Position numbers and translations under genes: made by a program. Positions 27,214 through 35,242 of a stretch of DNA of 64,000 bases are shown one piece after another (positions within the stretch are counted from its first letter, which is position 1; each line of letters opens with the position of its first letter). This DNA comes from CALMKX01 sp036274895 (GTDB taxonomy: Bacteria; Acidobacteriota; Thermoanaerobaculia; Multivoradales; SZUA-115). The notes below the pieces were generated by a model. That model had not been told where the DNA came from and did not search any database. It worked only from the letters and a program-made list of their open reading frames with translations. The stretch is from the NCBI GenBank assembly GCA_036274895.1, contig DASUEU010000008.1, forward strand, positions 164,582 through 228,581, given 5' to 3'.

Positions 27214-28025
27214 AGCCCCACCCCCGCCGCCAGCAGGCCGAGGATGGTGAGGCCGAGGAGCAGGCGGTAGGCGACGAAGACCAGGTAGCTCTGGCGGCGC
27301 ACCCAGGCGAGCAAGCCGCCGATCACCAGGTAGCCGGCCAGGGCCGTGCCAAGGACGGCAATCACCAGGGCGCTCGCCGGGGTGCCGTTGGCCCCACCCT
27401 CGGCGATCTCGAGGGCGTCGTGGACGGCGACCAGCAGCCCCACCGGCACCGAGAGCAGGAAGGAGAACCGGGCCGCCGCTCCCCGCTCGAAGCCCAGGAA
27501 GAGGGCCATGGTCATGGTGATCCCCGAGCGCGAGGTGCCGGGTACCAGGGCCAGGGCCTGGGCGCAGCCGATCAAGAAGGCGTCCCGCAAGCCGAGGTCG
27601 GCGAGGTCCCGGCTGCGCCCGCCCATCCGGTCCGCCAGGGCCAGGACCAGTCCGAAGACGATCAAGTTGGTGGCCACCAGGGCCGGGTTGCGCGCCGCCG
27701 AGCCAACCCAGTCGTCGAGCAGGAGCCCGGCCACCGCCACTGGCACGGTGCCCGCGCAGAGGTGCCACGCCAGCCGGGCGGAGCCGACCAGGCGCCGCTC
27801 GGCCAGCGACCGCCAGCCGTCCCTCAGCATCGCCGCCAACTCCGAGCGGAAGTAGAGGCAGACAGCGAGCACCGTGCCGGTGTTCAGGGCCTCGTCGAAG
27901 ATCAGCCCCTGGTCGTGCCAGCCCAGGAGGCGCGGCAGCAGGATCAGATGCCCCGAGGAACTGATCGGCAGGAACTCGGAAAGGGCCTGGACGAGGGCGA
28001 GGACGGCGGCCTGGAACGGGGTCAT
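27210..28025 (-). CDS. uppP: Undecaprenyl-diphosphatase
   Basis: Dephosphorylates undecaprenyl pyrophosphate to recycle the lipid carrier of cell-wall and O-antigen synthesis; overproduction confers bacitracin resistance. The 271 residues hold about eight membrane helices. Family motifs are present: ALVQALSEFLPISSSGHLIL at residues 10-29 with the key Glu and the SSSGH loop, and PGTSRSGITMTMALFLGFER with the second catalytic Arg/Ser loop. It is divergent from rfbB with only 21 bp between start codons, so the two share one short control region. Confidence 0.96.
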   Translation of the reverse strand: MTPFQAAVLALVQALSEFLPISSSGHLILLPRLLGWHDQGLIFDEALNTGTVLAVCLYFRSELAAMLRDGWRSLAERRLVGSARLAWHLCAGTVPVAVAGLLLDDWVGSAARNPALVATNLIVFGLVLALADRMGGRSRDLADLGLRDAFLIGCAQALALVPGTSRSGITMTMALFLGFERGAAARFSFLLSVPVGLLVAVHDALEIAEGGANGTPASALVIAVLGTALAGYLVIGGLLAWVRRQSYLVFVAYRLLLGLTILGLLAAGVGL

Positions 28026-28046
28026 CCACGTATACTACGCCGCCGT

Positions 28047-29150
28047 ATGCACAGTCCTCGGGGCACCTTTCTCGTCACCGGCGGCGCCGGCTTCATCGGC
28101 TCCAACTTCGTCCGCCTCGCCTTCACCGAGACCCCTGCCCGGATCGTCGTCGTCGACAAGCTGACCTACGCCGGCAACCGCGACAACCTCCGCGATCTCG
28201 AAGGCGATCCGCGCTACGTCTTCCTCGAAGCCGACATCGCCGATGCCGCAGCCATGGCCCGAGCCTTCGCCGAGCATCGGCCCACGGCGGTGCTCAACTT
28301 CGCGGCCGAGAGCCACGTCGACCGCTCGATCGACGCGCCGGGGGCCTTCGTCCAGACCAACATCGTGGGAACCTACGAGCTGCTGGAGGCCGCCCGCCGC
28401 TACCTCGGCGAGCACCCCGAGGCCCGCCCGAGCTTCCGCTTCCTGCACGTCTCGACCGATGAGGTCTACGGCTCGCTGGGTCCCGAGGGCTTCTTCACCG
28501 AGGAGACGCCCTACGCCCCGAACTCCCCCTATGCCGCCTCCAAGGCCGCCGCGGACCACCTGGTTCGCGCCTACGGCCAGACCTTCGGCCTGCCGGTCCT
28601 GATCACCAACTGCTCGAACAACTACGGCCCCTACCAGTTCCCCGAGAAGCTGATCCCCCTGATGATCGGCAACGCTCTCGAAGGCAAGCCTCTGCCGATC
28701 TACGGCACCGGCCAGAACGTGCGCGACTGGCTCTACGTCGAGGACCACTGCCGGGGCCTGCTGCTCGCCCTCGAACGGGGCGAGCCGGGCGAGAAGTACA
28801 ACCTGGGCGGCGGCGCCGAGCGCACCAACGTCGAGATCGTCGACGCCCTGTGCGACGAGCTGGAGCGCCGCGTGCCGGCTGCCGGCAACCCGGCCCTGCG
28901 GCAGCAGGGCGTCGCCTCGTACCGCGACCTGAAGACCTTCGTCGCCGACCGCCCCGGCCACGACCATCGCTACGCCATCGACGCCAGCAAGAGCGAGCGC
29001 TGCCTCGGCTGGACGCCCCGTCACGACTTCGCCACCGGCCTGGCCCGCACGGTCGAGTGGTACCTCGAACACCGCCACTGGGTGCGTGCCCTGGAAGAGC
29101 GGGGCTACCGCCGCGAGCGGCTCGGCCTCGCTGCCGGAGCGCGGGCGTGA
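28047..29150 (+). CDS. rfbB: dTDP-glucose 4,6-dehydratase
   Basis: The second step of dTDP-rhamnose and other deoxysugar routes, making dTDP-4-keto-6-deoxyglucose. The 367-residue SDR-type enzyme has the NAD site TGGAGFIGSNFVRL, NFAAESHVDRSI, the catalytic THR-Asp-Glu stretch STDEVYGSLG and YAASKAAADHLVRAYGQTFG with Tyr and Lys. I start at ATG 28047 (MHSPRGTFLVTGGAGF); the longer frame upstream is antisense to uppP. A TATACT box 11 nt before the ATG suggests a very short leader or leaderless mRNA. The stop overlaps the rfbC GTG. Confidence 0.96.
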   Translation: MHSPRGTFLVTGGAGFIGSNFVRLAFTETPARIVVVDKLTYAGNRDNLRDLEGDPRYVFLEADIADAAAMARAFAEHRPTAVLNFAAESHVDRSIDAPGAFVQTNIVGTYELLEAARRYLGEHPEARPSFRFLHVSTDEVYGSLGPEGFFTEETPYAPNSPYAASKAAADHLVRAYGQTFGLPVLITNCSNNYGPYQFPEKLIPLMIGNALEGKPLPIYGTGQNVRDWLYVEDHCRGLLLALERGEPGEKYNLGGGAERTNVEIVDALCDELERRVPAAGNPALRQQGVASYRDLKTFVADRPGHDHRYAIDASKSERCLGWTPRHDFATGLARTVEWYLEHRHWVRALEERGYRRERLGLAAGARA

Positions 29151-29719
29151 GCTTCCGTGAGACGGCTCTGCCGGGGGTGATCCTGGTCGAGCCCCGGGTC
29201 TTTCGCGATGAGCGGGGCTTCTTCCTCGAGACCTACCACGCCGCCAAGTACGCCGCGGGTGGCATCGAGCTGCCCTTCGTCCAGGACAACCACTCCCGCT
29301 CGGTGGGCGGCGCCCTGCGCGGCCTCCACGGCCAGCTGGCCAAGCCCCAGGGCAAGCTGGTGCGCTGCGTCGAGGGGGAGATCTTTGATGTCGCCGTCGA
29401 CGTGCGCCGGGGCTCCCCCACCTTCGGCCGCTGGGTCGGCGAGGTGCTCTCGGCCGACAACTTCCACCAGCTCTGGGTGCCTCCCGGCTTCGTGCACGGC
29501 TTCTGCGTGACCTCCGAGAGGGCGCAGGTGGAATACAAGTGCACGGCCCTCTACGACCCCGAGGACGAGATCGTCCTGGCCTGGAACGATCCCACTCTGG
29601 CCATCGACTGGCCGGTCGAGACGCCGCTGCTGTCGGCCCGTGACCGGGCCGGGCTGTCGCTGGCCGCGGCGATGGACCGTCTGCCGGTCTGGCCCAACGC
29701 CGCTGTGTCGGGGGGCTAA
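29147..29719 (+). CDS. rfbC: dTDP-4-dehydrorhamnose 3,5-epimerase
   Basis: Epimerises dTDP-4-keto-6-deoxyglucose at C3 and C5 in rhamnose synthesis. The 190-residue cupin has GVILVEPRVFRDERGFFLET at the start, FVQDNHSRS, GALRGLHGQ with the catalytic His, FDVAVDVRRGSPTFGRW and PPGFVHGFCV. It starts with GTG in a 4-bp overlap with rfbB. rfbD is not nearby, so the full rhamnose route must be completed elsewhere, or the epimerase serves another deoxysugar. Confidence 0.95.
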   Translation: MSFRETALPGVILVEPRVFRDERGFFLETYHAAKYAAGGIELPFVQDNHSRSVGGALRGLHGQLAKPQGKLVRCVEGEIFDVAVDVRRGSPTFGRWVGEVLSADNFHQLWVPPGFVHGFCVTSERAQVEYKCTALYDPEDEIVLAWNDPTLAIDWPVETPLLSARDRAGLSLAAAMDRLPVWPNAAVSGG

Positions 29720-29724
29720 CGACG

Positions 29725-31083
29725 ATGCCGATCGAGTTCCCACCGAAGTTCTGGGAGGACTGTTGGACGCATCGCCGCGGGGTGGCCGGGGACCTGCGCT
29801 GCGGCATCCTCGCCGCCGGCCTGGGCCGGCGGATGGATCCGCTGACCGCCCGCCATCTTCCCAAGCCCCTCTTTCCCCTCGGCGGCAAGGTGCCGATGAG
29901 CGAGGTCTGGGTCCGTCGGCTGGTGGAGTCCGGGATCACCGACATCACCATGAACCTCTGCGTGCTGGCCGAGACCATCGAGCGCCACTTTCGGGACGGC
30001 TCGAAGTTCGGCGCCCGGATCGGCTACGTCAAGGAGGACGAGCCCACCGGCACCCTGGGCGGCGCCTGCAAGCAGGCCCTGGGCCGCGAGGCCAGGCGGG
30101 TGCTCGCAGGCGAGGCGATCCCGAACGTCGAGCCCTTCCGGGGCTCCACCCTGATCGTGCCCTCGGGGGACATCGTCACCAACTTCGGCTCCGAGCTGCT
30201 CGAGGAGATGTACGCGCTCCACAAGCAGAAGGGGGCGGCCTTCACCCTGATCCTGGTGCCGGTGCCCTGGGAGCGTCGCAAGGACTACGGCACGGTGGTC
30301 CTGGCCGACGTCGAGCACCGCCCGGGGCCGATCTCGCGTTCCGGCCGCATCGCGGAGTTCCGGGAGAAGGACCCGCAGTCCCCCAGCAACCTCAACAACG
30401 CCTCGATCTACATGATCGAGATGGACCTGCTCAAGGCCCTCGATCCCCTGCGCACCCCAGCCGACCCCAACCTCGCCGAGCCCTTCTACGACTTCGGCAA
30501 GCACGTCTTCGCCGCCCTGCTCGGCCAACTGCCCTACGTCACCCTGCCCAAGGACGCCCTGCTCTGGGGCCTGCAGTACGACGGCCGGTGGTTCGACGTC
30601 GGCCAGAAGCGGGACTACCTGCGGGTCAACGAGTACCTGCTCGACGGCGAGCTGGACATCAGCCTGCCCTACGAGAAGCTGCCCTGGGGCTACCTGGGCA
30701 CCAACGTCACCATGAACCTGGGCAAGGTGACCATCCACCCGCCGGTGCTGATCGGCAACCACTGCATCATCGAGCCGGGAGCGCAGCTGGGCCCCTACGC
30801 CGTGATCGGCGACGGCTGGGTGGTCGAGGACCGCGCCCAGGTGCGCCACGCCGTGCTCTGGGAGCGTTACTCCTTCTTCGGCGACGACGGCGTCGAGGTT
30901 TCCGCCGCCGATCGCCAGTTGGTCGACCGCCACGAGGTGCGCCGCGGGGTGACCATCGAGGAGTCGATCGTGGTCGGCGGCGCCATCCTCGAGGACGTGC
31001 GCGAGCAGACGGTGGACGTCCAGGAGGACGGCCGCCTCTCCCTGCTGCCCATCGACTACGTGCCCAACGGGCCGCGGGCATGA
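29725..31083 (+). CDS. Sugar-phosphate nucleotidyltransferase with hexapeptide-repeat tail
   Basis: Activates a sugar phosphate to an NDP-sugar. The 452 residues begin with a ~25-residue extension, then the nucleotide loop GILAAGLGRRMDPLTARHLP and KPLFPLGG, the GTLGGA stretch and a Rossmann-like catalytic domain to about 310. The rest (about 320-450) is a left-handed beta-helix (for example KVTIHPPVLIGNHCIIEPGA and QLGPYAVIGDGWVVEDRA). This layout fits mannose-1-phosphate guanylyltransferase or GlmU-like enzymes better than RfbA, so the sugar is uncertain. It lies 5 bp after rfbC, in the same operon. Confidence 0.82.
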   Translation: MPIEFPPKFWEDCWTHRRGVAGDLRCGILAAGLGRRMDPLTARHLPKPLFPLGGKVPMSEVWVRRLVESGITDITMNLCVLAETIERHFRDGSKFGARIGYVKEDEPTGTLGGACKQALGREARRVLAGEAIPNVEPFRGSTLIVPSGDIVTNFGSELLEEMYALHKQKGAAFTLILVPVPWERRKDYGTVVLADVEHRPGPISRSGRIAEFREKDPQSPSNLNNASIYMIEMDLLKALDPLRTPADPNLAEPFYDFGKHVFAALLGQLPYVTLPKDALLWGLQYDGRWFDVGQKRDYLRVNEYLLDGELDISLPYEKLPWGYLGTNVTMNLGKVTIHPPVLIGNHCIIEPGAQLGPYAVIGDGWVVEDRAQVRHAVLWERYSFFGDDGVEVSAADRQLVDRHEVRRGVTIEESIVVGGAILEDVREQTVDVQEDGRLSLLPIDYVPNGPRA

Positions 31084-31111
31084 CGCCCACCCGGGCGCCG
31101 GGCCTGAGCCC

Positions 31112-32686
31112 CTATTCCGGCGGTGTGGCCGCAGGCGGACGGCAGGGAGGGCCGGCGGCGTAGCGGGCGCGGGTCGCCTCGAGGGCTGCCCGCTGCTCGG
31201 CGGAGAGGCTCTCGGCCACCTCCAGCATCTTGCCCTGCCAGCCCGCGGCCTCCTCGCAGCGCCCCAGCTCCGCCAGGGAGTCGGCGAGCAGGCCGGCATG
31301 GGCCGCGGTGGGGGCGGCGGCATAGACCCGCGTCGCCAGATCGAGAGCCCGCGTGCCGTTGCGCAAGGCAGCGTCCGGGCAGGAGGCGAGCAGCCGGGCC
31401 AGAGCGGCGGCGCTCCGGCCGCGGGCCGGGTCGAAGGTGAGGGAGCCCTCGAGCACGCTGACGGCCTCCGTGAATCGCCCCAGCGCGACCAGCAGCGCCG
31501 CCTTGCCCAGCAGCGGCTCCTCGGTCTCCGGCGCGAGGTCCGCGGCGCGCTGCCAGGCGTCCAGAGCGAGATCCGTGCGTCCGGCTCGGCCCAGACAGCG
31601 CGCCATCTCACGGTTCATCACCGGGTCGTTGTGGTCGAGGGCCAGGGCCGCCTCGACGGCGGCGCAGGCCTCGTTCCACCGCCCCAGCCCGGCCAGGAGC
31701 AGAGCCAGGTTGTACTGCGCCGTGAGGTTGGCGGGGTCGAGGCCGGCCGCCGTGCGCAAGGCCGCGATCGCCTCCTCGTTGCGACCGGCCCGGGAGCGGG
31801 CCACTCCGAGGTTGACCCAGGCTGGCACGCTCTTGGGCGCCGCCGCCACGGCCTCCTCGAAGGCGGCGACGGCGCTCGCCACGTCCCCCGCCTGGAGGGC
31901 CAGCCGGCCGCGGGAGATCGCCAGCCGCTCGCCGCCGCGAGCCGCCGCCACTCGATCGGCCCACGGGTCGGGGATCTTGGGGCCGACCAGGCCCCGCTTG
32001 GCCAGGTGCGCCTCGGCCGCCGGCGCGTCACCGATCTTGCGGTAGGCCTGAGCCAGGGGGTAGTGCACGCGATTGGCCTCGGGCACCAGGGCCAGGGCCC
32101 GTTCGAGGAAGACCACGGCTTCGGCGGGCCGGTCGCGGGCGAGGGCGATCTGGCCCAAGCCCTCGAGCGCCGGCGCCGAGCCCGGGTCGAGCTCGAGGGC
32201 GGAGCGGAACACCTTCTCGGCTTCCTGGAGCTCGCCCACCAGCAGACAGGCCCTGCCCAGCTCCAGCCAGCAGGCCGGCTGCACCTCAGCGTCGTCGCAG
32301 GCCCGGCGGAAGGCGCCGATCGCCTCACTGACCCTGCCGGCGGCGACCTCGTTCAAGCCCAGCAGGTGCCAGATGGGCGCCGCCTGGGCGCCGCGGTCGG
32401 CGAGCTTCTCGAGGGCGAGCTGGTAGCAGGCCGCGGCGGTCTCGTGGAGGCCGTAGGCGTGGGCCGCCAACCCTACGTCGACCAGGATCGAAGCCAGCTG
32501 CTCGGGGGCGAGGTCGTCCCGCTCGAGGGCGGCTTCGAGGCTGGTGCGGGCCGCCGTCAGTTGCTCGGCGACGAACGGCTCCAGGCGATCGAGATTGGTC
32601 CACGGGATCGCCACCGACTCTGCCGAGGCCGAGCGAGCCAGGACGAGCAGCGCCAGCATCACTGCGCCGAGGGTTCGCTTGCACAT
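31112..32686 (-). CDS. Secreted TPR-repeat protein
   Basis: A 524-residue protein with a signal peptide (CKRTLGAVMLALLVLARSASA) and roughly a dozen tetratricopeptide repeats filling most of its length. Typical units contain W..LG......G...EAI..FR.A...DP, for example near AWVNLGVARSRAGRNEEAIA. TPRs mediate protein-protein contacts; there is no enzymatic domain. Its ATG shares one base with the UnbV gene's TGA (TGATG), so both are translationally coupled and probably act together in the periplasm or on the surface. Its TAG stop runs into GGGGCTCAGGCCC. Confidence 0.85.
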   Translation of the reverse strand: MCKRTLGAVMLALLVLARSASAESVAIPWTNLDRLEPFVAEQLTAARTSLEAALERDDLAPEQLASILVDVGLAAHAYGLHETAAACYQLALEKLADRGAQAAPIWHLLGLNEVAAGRVSEAIGAFRRACDDAEVQPACWLELGRACLLVGELQEAEKVFRSALELDPGSAPALEGLGQIALARDRPAEAVVFLERALALVPEANRVHYPLAQAYRKIGDAPAAEAHLAKRGLVGPKIPDPWADRVAAARGGERLAISRGRLALQAGDVASAVAAFEEAVAAAPKSVPAWVNLGVARSRAGRNEEAIAALRTAAGLDPANLTAQYNLALLLAGLGRWNEACAAVEAALALDHNDPVMNREMARCLGRAGRTDLALDAWQRAADLAPETEEPLLGKAALLVALGRFTEAVSVLEGSLTFDPARGRSAAALARLLASCPDAALRNGTRALDLATRVYAAAPTAAHAGLLADSLAELGRCEEAAGWQGKMLEVAESLSAEQRAALEATRARYAAGPPCRPPAATPPE

Positions 32687-34341
32687 CACCGGGTCTCCCG
32701 CAAGGTGTAGTAGAGGTTCTGCTCCAATCCACGCCAGCGCTCGCGCTGGCCCCCCGGCCATGCCACCGAAACGGACAGGGGCTGTTCGGCCTCGCCCAAG
32801 GCGAAGACCAGGCGAGGATCGTGGGCCGAAGCGTAGCTGCCGTCTGTGCGCACCCGCCGCCTCATCCGGCCACCCCGGGTGGCCAGCTCGGCGGTGGCGC
32901 CGAGGGCGTCCCAACCGCCGCGGGCCGCCAGCAGCCGCAAGCCCAGCCAGGGCCGGCCGGTCGCCAGGCGATTCTCGAGGAGCGCCGCCGGGCCGCCGCT
33001 CGGCCACAGCAGCACGTCGGCGTCGCCGTCGCCATCGACGTCACCGAAGGCCGCGCCCCGCCCCACCACCTCTCGGGCCACGTCGGGAAAGCGGGCCGAG
33101 ACCTCCTCGAAGCGCCCCTTCCGGTTGAGGAACAGCTGCCCGGGCTGGCGGAAGGGGAAGGCGTCCCCCTTCTGCTCCGGCAGGTCGGCCTGGCGCACGT
33201 CACCGTTGGTGACCAGCAGATCGAGCCAGCCGTCGAGGTCGAGGTCCGCCCACAGAGTGCCGAAGCCGGTCATCGGCAGGCTGGGGGCGGCCAGGCCGGC
33301 CTCGGGAGTGCGATCCTCGAACAGGCCGCCGCCCTCCGCCCGGTAGAGGGTGTTGGTCTCGCCCCGCAGGTGCGTCATGAAGAGGTCGTCGTCGCCGTCG
33401 CGGTCGAAGTCCCCGGCGTCCACCCCCATGCTCGCCTCGGCCAGGCCCAGGCGGTTCAGGGCGCAGCCGGCGAAGAGCCCGGTTTCCTCGAAGCGCTGAC
33501 CGCCGAGGTTCTTCCACAGGTGGTTGGGGTCGCCGTCGTTGGCCACGTAGAGGTCGATCCAGCCGTCGCCATCGAAGTCCGCAGCCACCGTGCCCAGACC
33601 GGCGCCGCTCGCCCCGTTGAAGCCCACCCTGCCGGATTGATCCTCGAAGGAGCCGCCACCCAGGTTGCGGAAGAAGCGGGTGGAAAGGGGTTCGAAGGCA
33701 TCCGGCCCGCAGTAGTCGCGAGCCGACGAAGGCACGTAGCACTTGGGGTTGGTGGCCGCCTGGAAGCGCACGTAGCGGGAGAGGCCGAGGTCCGGGTCGC
33801 CGTCGCGATCGGCATCGAAGAAAGAGGCCGAGACTCCCCAGGTCTCCTCCGCCACCCCGCTCGAGCGGGAGCGGTCGATGAGAACACCCGCCCCGCCGTT
33901 GACCAGCAGGGCCTGGGGGCCGAAGGCGGAGACCAAGAGGTCGGCGTCGCCGTCGAGGTCGGCGTCGGCCACGGCCACTCCGAAGCCGTAGCCCGGCAGG
34001 GCCGGAACCCGGCCGGCGGTCGCGTCGACGAAGCGGGGCATAGCGCCGAGGTCGTTGCGCAGCAGCCGGTCCTGGCGGGAGGGCCATTTGCCGGGGCCGC
34101 TGGTGGCGGAGAGCACGGCACCCTGCACCAGGTAGGCGTCGAGGTCGCCGTCACCGTCCCAGTCCACCAGGGCCGCGCCCGAGCCCATGATCTCGGGGAA
34201 GAACCACTCTCCCCGGGCGCCGTTCTGGTGGCGGGCCACCAGGCCCCGGGCCGCCGCCACGTCGTTCAAGGAGGGTGCTTCGGCGCCCCGGGCGAGGCCC
34301 GGCGAGGCCAGCAAGAGCAGCGCGATGAAGCGTTCCTTCAC
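32686..34341 (-). CDS. FG-GAP/VCBS repeat protein with ASPIC/UnbV domain (CRTAC1-like)
   Basis: A secreted beta-propeller protein of 551 residues. A signal peptide (MKERFIALLLLASPGLARGA) is followed by repeated FG-GAP units with Ca-binding D.DGDGDLD-type loops: VDWDGDGDLDAYLVQGA, DADLDGDADLLVSAFG, DFDGDGWIDLYVANDG, DVDGDGDADVLLWP. The last ~75 residues form the ASPIC/UnbV domain (LGATAELATRGGRMRRRVRT, then VSVAWPGG). The family is common in Acidobacteriota, Planctomycetota and Bacteroidota; the precise role is unknown. It is co-transcribed with the downstream TPR protein (1-bp overlap). Confidence 0.92.
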   Translation of the reverse strand: MKERFIALLLLASPGLARGAEAPSLNDVAAARGLVARHQNGARGEWFFPEIMGSGAALVDWDGDGDLDAYLVQGAVLSATSGPGKWPSRQDRLLRNDLGAMPRFVDATAGRVPALPGYGFGVAVADADLDGDADLLVSAFGPQALLVNGGAGVLIDRSRSSGVAEETWGVSASFFDADRDGDPDLGLSRYVRFQAATNPKCYVPSSARDYCGPDAFEPLSTRFFRNLGGGSFEDQSGRVGFNGASGAGLGTVAADFDGDGWIDLYVANDGDPNHLWKNLGGQRFEETGLFAGCALNRLGLAEASMGVDAGDFDRDGDDDLFMTHLRGETNTLYRAEGGGLFEDRTPEAGLAAPSLPMTGFGTLWADLDLDGWLDLLVTNGDVRQADLPEQKGDAFPFRQPGQLFLNRKGRFEEVSARFPDVAREVVGRGAAFGDVDGDGDADVLLWPSGGPAALLENRLATGRPWLGLRLLAARGGWDALGATAELATRGGRMRRRVRTDGSYASAHDPRLVFALGEAEQPLSVSVAWPGGQRERWRGLEQNLYYTLRETR

Positions 34342-34504
34342 GGGCGGATCCTATCTCGGCGGGGAGGCTCGCCGCCGCTGTGCTACGTTCCCGCTAGACG
34401 ACCGCAGGCCGGATCCAGCATCGACCCCCGGAGTGAACCGCCGGCCCCGCCGGCCTCGTACACCCGGGCGCGAGCCAGCCCTTGCCTGGCGAGGAGATGA
34501 GCCG

Positions 34505-35242
34505 ATGACCACTGCCGCCAGCGCCCCAGCCAACGCCGCCACCGTCTGGCTCAAGCGGGGTCTGCTGCTGGCAGTCCTCGTCGCCGCCGCCCTGCTGCTC
34601 AAGACCTACGGCGGCCAGACGGCGGGCGCCCTCGCCCGCTTCGCCGCCTGGGTGGAGAGCCTCGGGGTGTGGGGGCCGGTGGTGTTCATCCTGGGCTACG
34701 GCGCCGCCACAGTGGCCTTCCTGCCCGGCTCGATCCTCACCCTCGCCGCCGGCATCGTCTTCGGGCTGGCCTTCGGCACTCTCTGGGCCTTCCTCGGTGC
34801 CACCCTGGGCTCTTGCCTGGCCTTCCTGGTGGCACGCTACCTGGCCCGCGGTTGGGTGGAGCGGAAGATCGAGGGCAACCCCAAGTTCCGCGCCATCGAC
34901 CGGGCGGTGGGTCGCGAAGGCTGGAAGATCGTCGCCCTCCTCCGCCTGTCGCCGGTGCTGCCCTTCAACCTGCTCAACTATGGCCTGGGGCTGACCAAAG
35001 TGCCGTTCTGGGAATACGCCGGGGCTTCAATCGCCATGCTGCCTGGCACCCTTCTTTACGTCTACTACGGCACCCTCCTGGGCGACCTCGCCAAGCTGGC
35101 CGGAGGCGCCGAGATCGAGCGCGGTGCCGCGGGTTGGCTGTTCCTGATCGGCGGCCTGGTCGCCACCCTGGTGGTCAGCGTGTTCGTGGCGCGGAAGGCG
35201 AAACAGGCGATTGCCGAAGAAGTCGGAGAGGAGCCAGGATGA
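34505..35242 (+). CDS. TVP38/TMEM64 (DedA-like) family membrane protein
   Basis: A 245-residue inner membrane protein with about six helices. The family core is visible: FILGYGAATVAFLPGSILTL, AAGIVFGLAFGTLWAFLGAT, LGSCLAFLVARYLARGW, then LLRLSPVLPFNLLNYGLGLT and YAGASIAMLPGTLLYVYYG. VTT-domain proteins are proposed lipid scramblases or transporters. The ATG at 34505 follows GGAGATGAG. It is coupled by ATGA overlap to the mercuric-reductase-like flavoprotein; TVP38 and this flavoprotein are adjacent or fused in many genomes. Confidence 0.9.
   Translation: MTTAASAPANAATVWLKRGLLLAVLVAAALLLKTYGGQTAGALARFAAWVESLGVWGPVVFILGYGAATVAFLPGSILTLAAGIVFGLAFGTLWAFLGATLGSCLAFLVARYLARGWVERKIEGNPKFRAIDRAVGREGWKIVALLRLSPVLPFNLLNYGLGLTKVPFWEYAGASIAMLPGTLLYVYYGTLLGDLAKLAGGAEIERGAAGWLFLIGGLVATLVVSVFVARKAKQAIAEEVGEEPG

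Noticed and set aside
26763..28046. Open frame running into rfbB from far upstream
   Set aside because: The upstream part is out of frame with the membrane protein and antisense to uppP; rfbB begins at 28047 with the NAD site at the expected distance.
34187..34504. Longer start for the TVP38 gene
   Set aside because: The extra residues are antisense to the UnbV gene and non-hydrophobic; ATG 34505 has a ribosome site and a sensible N-terminus.
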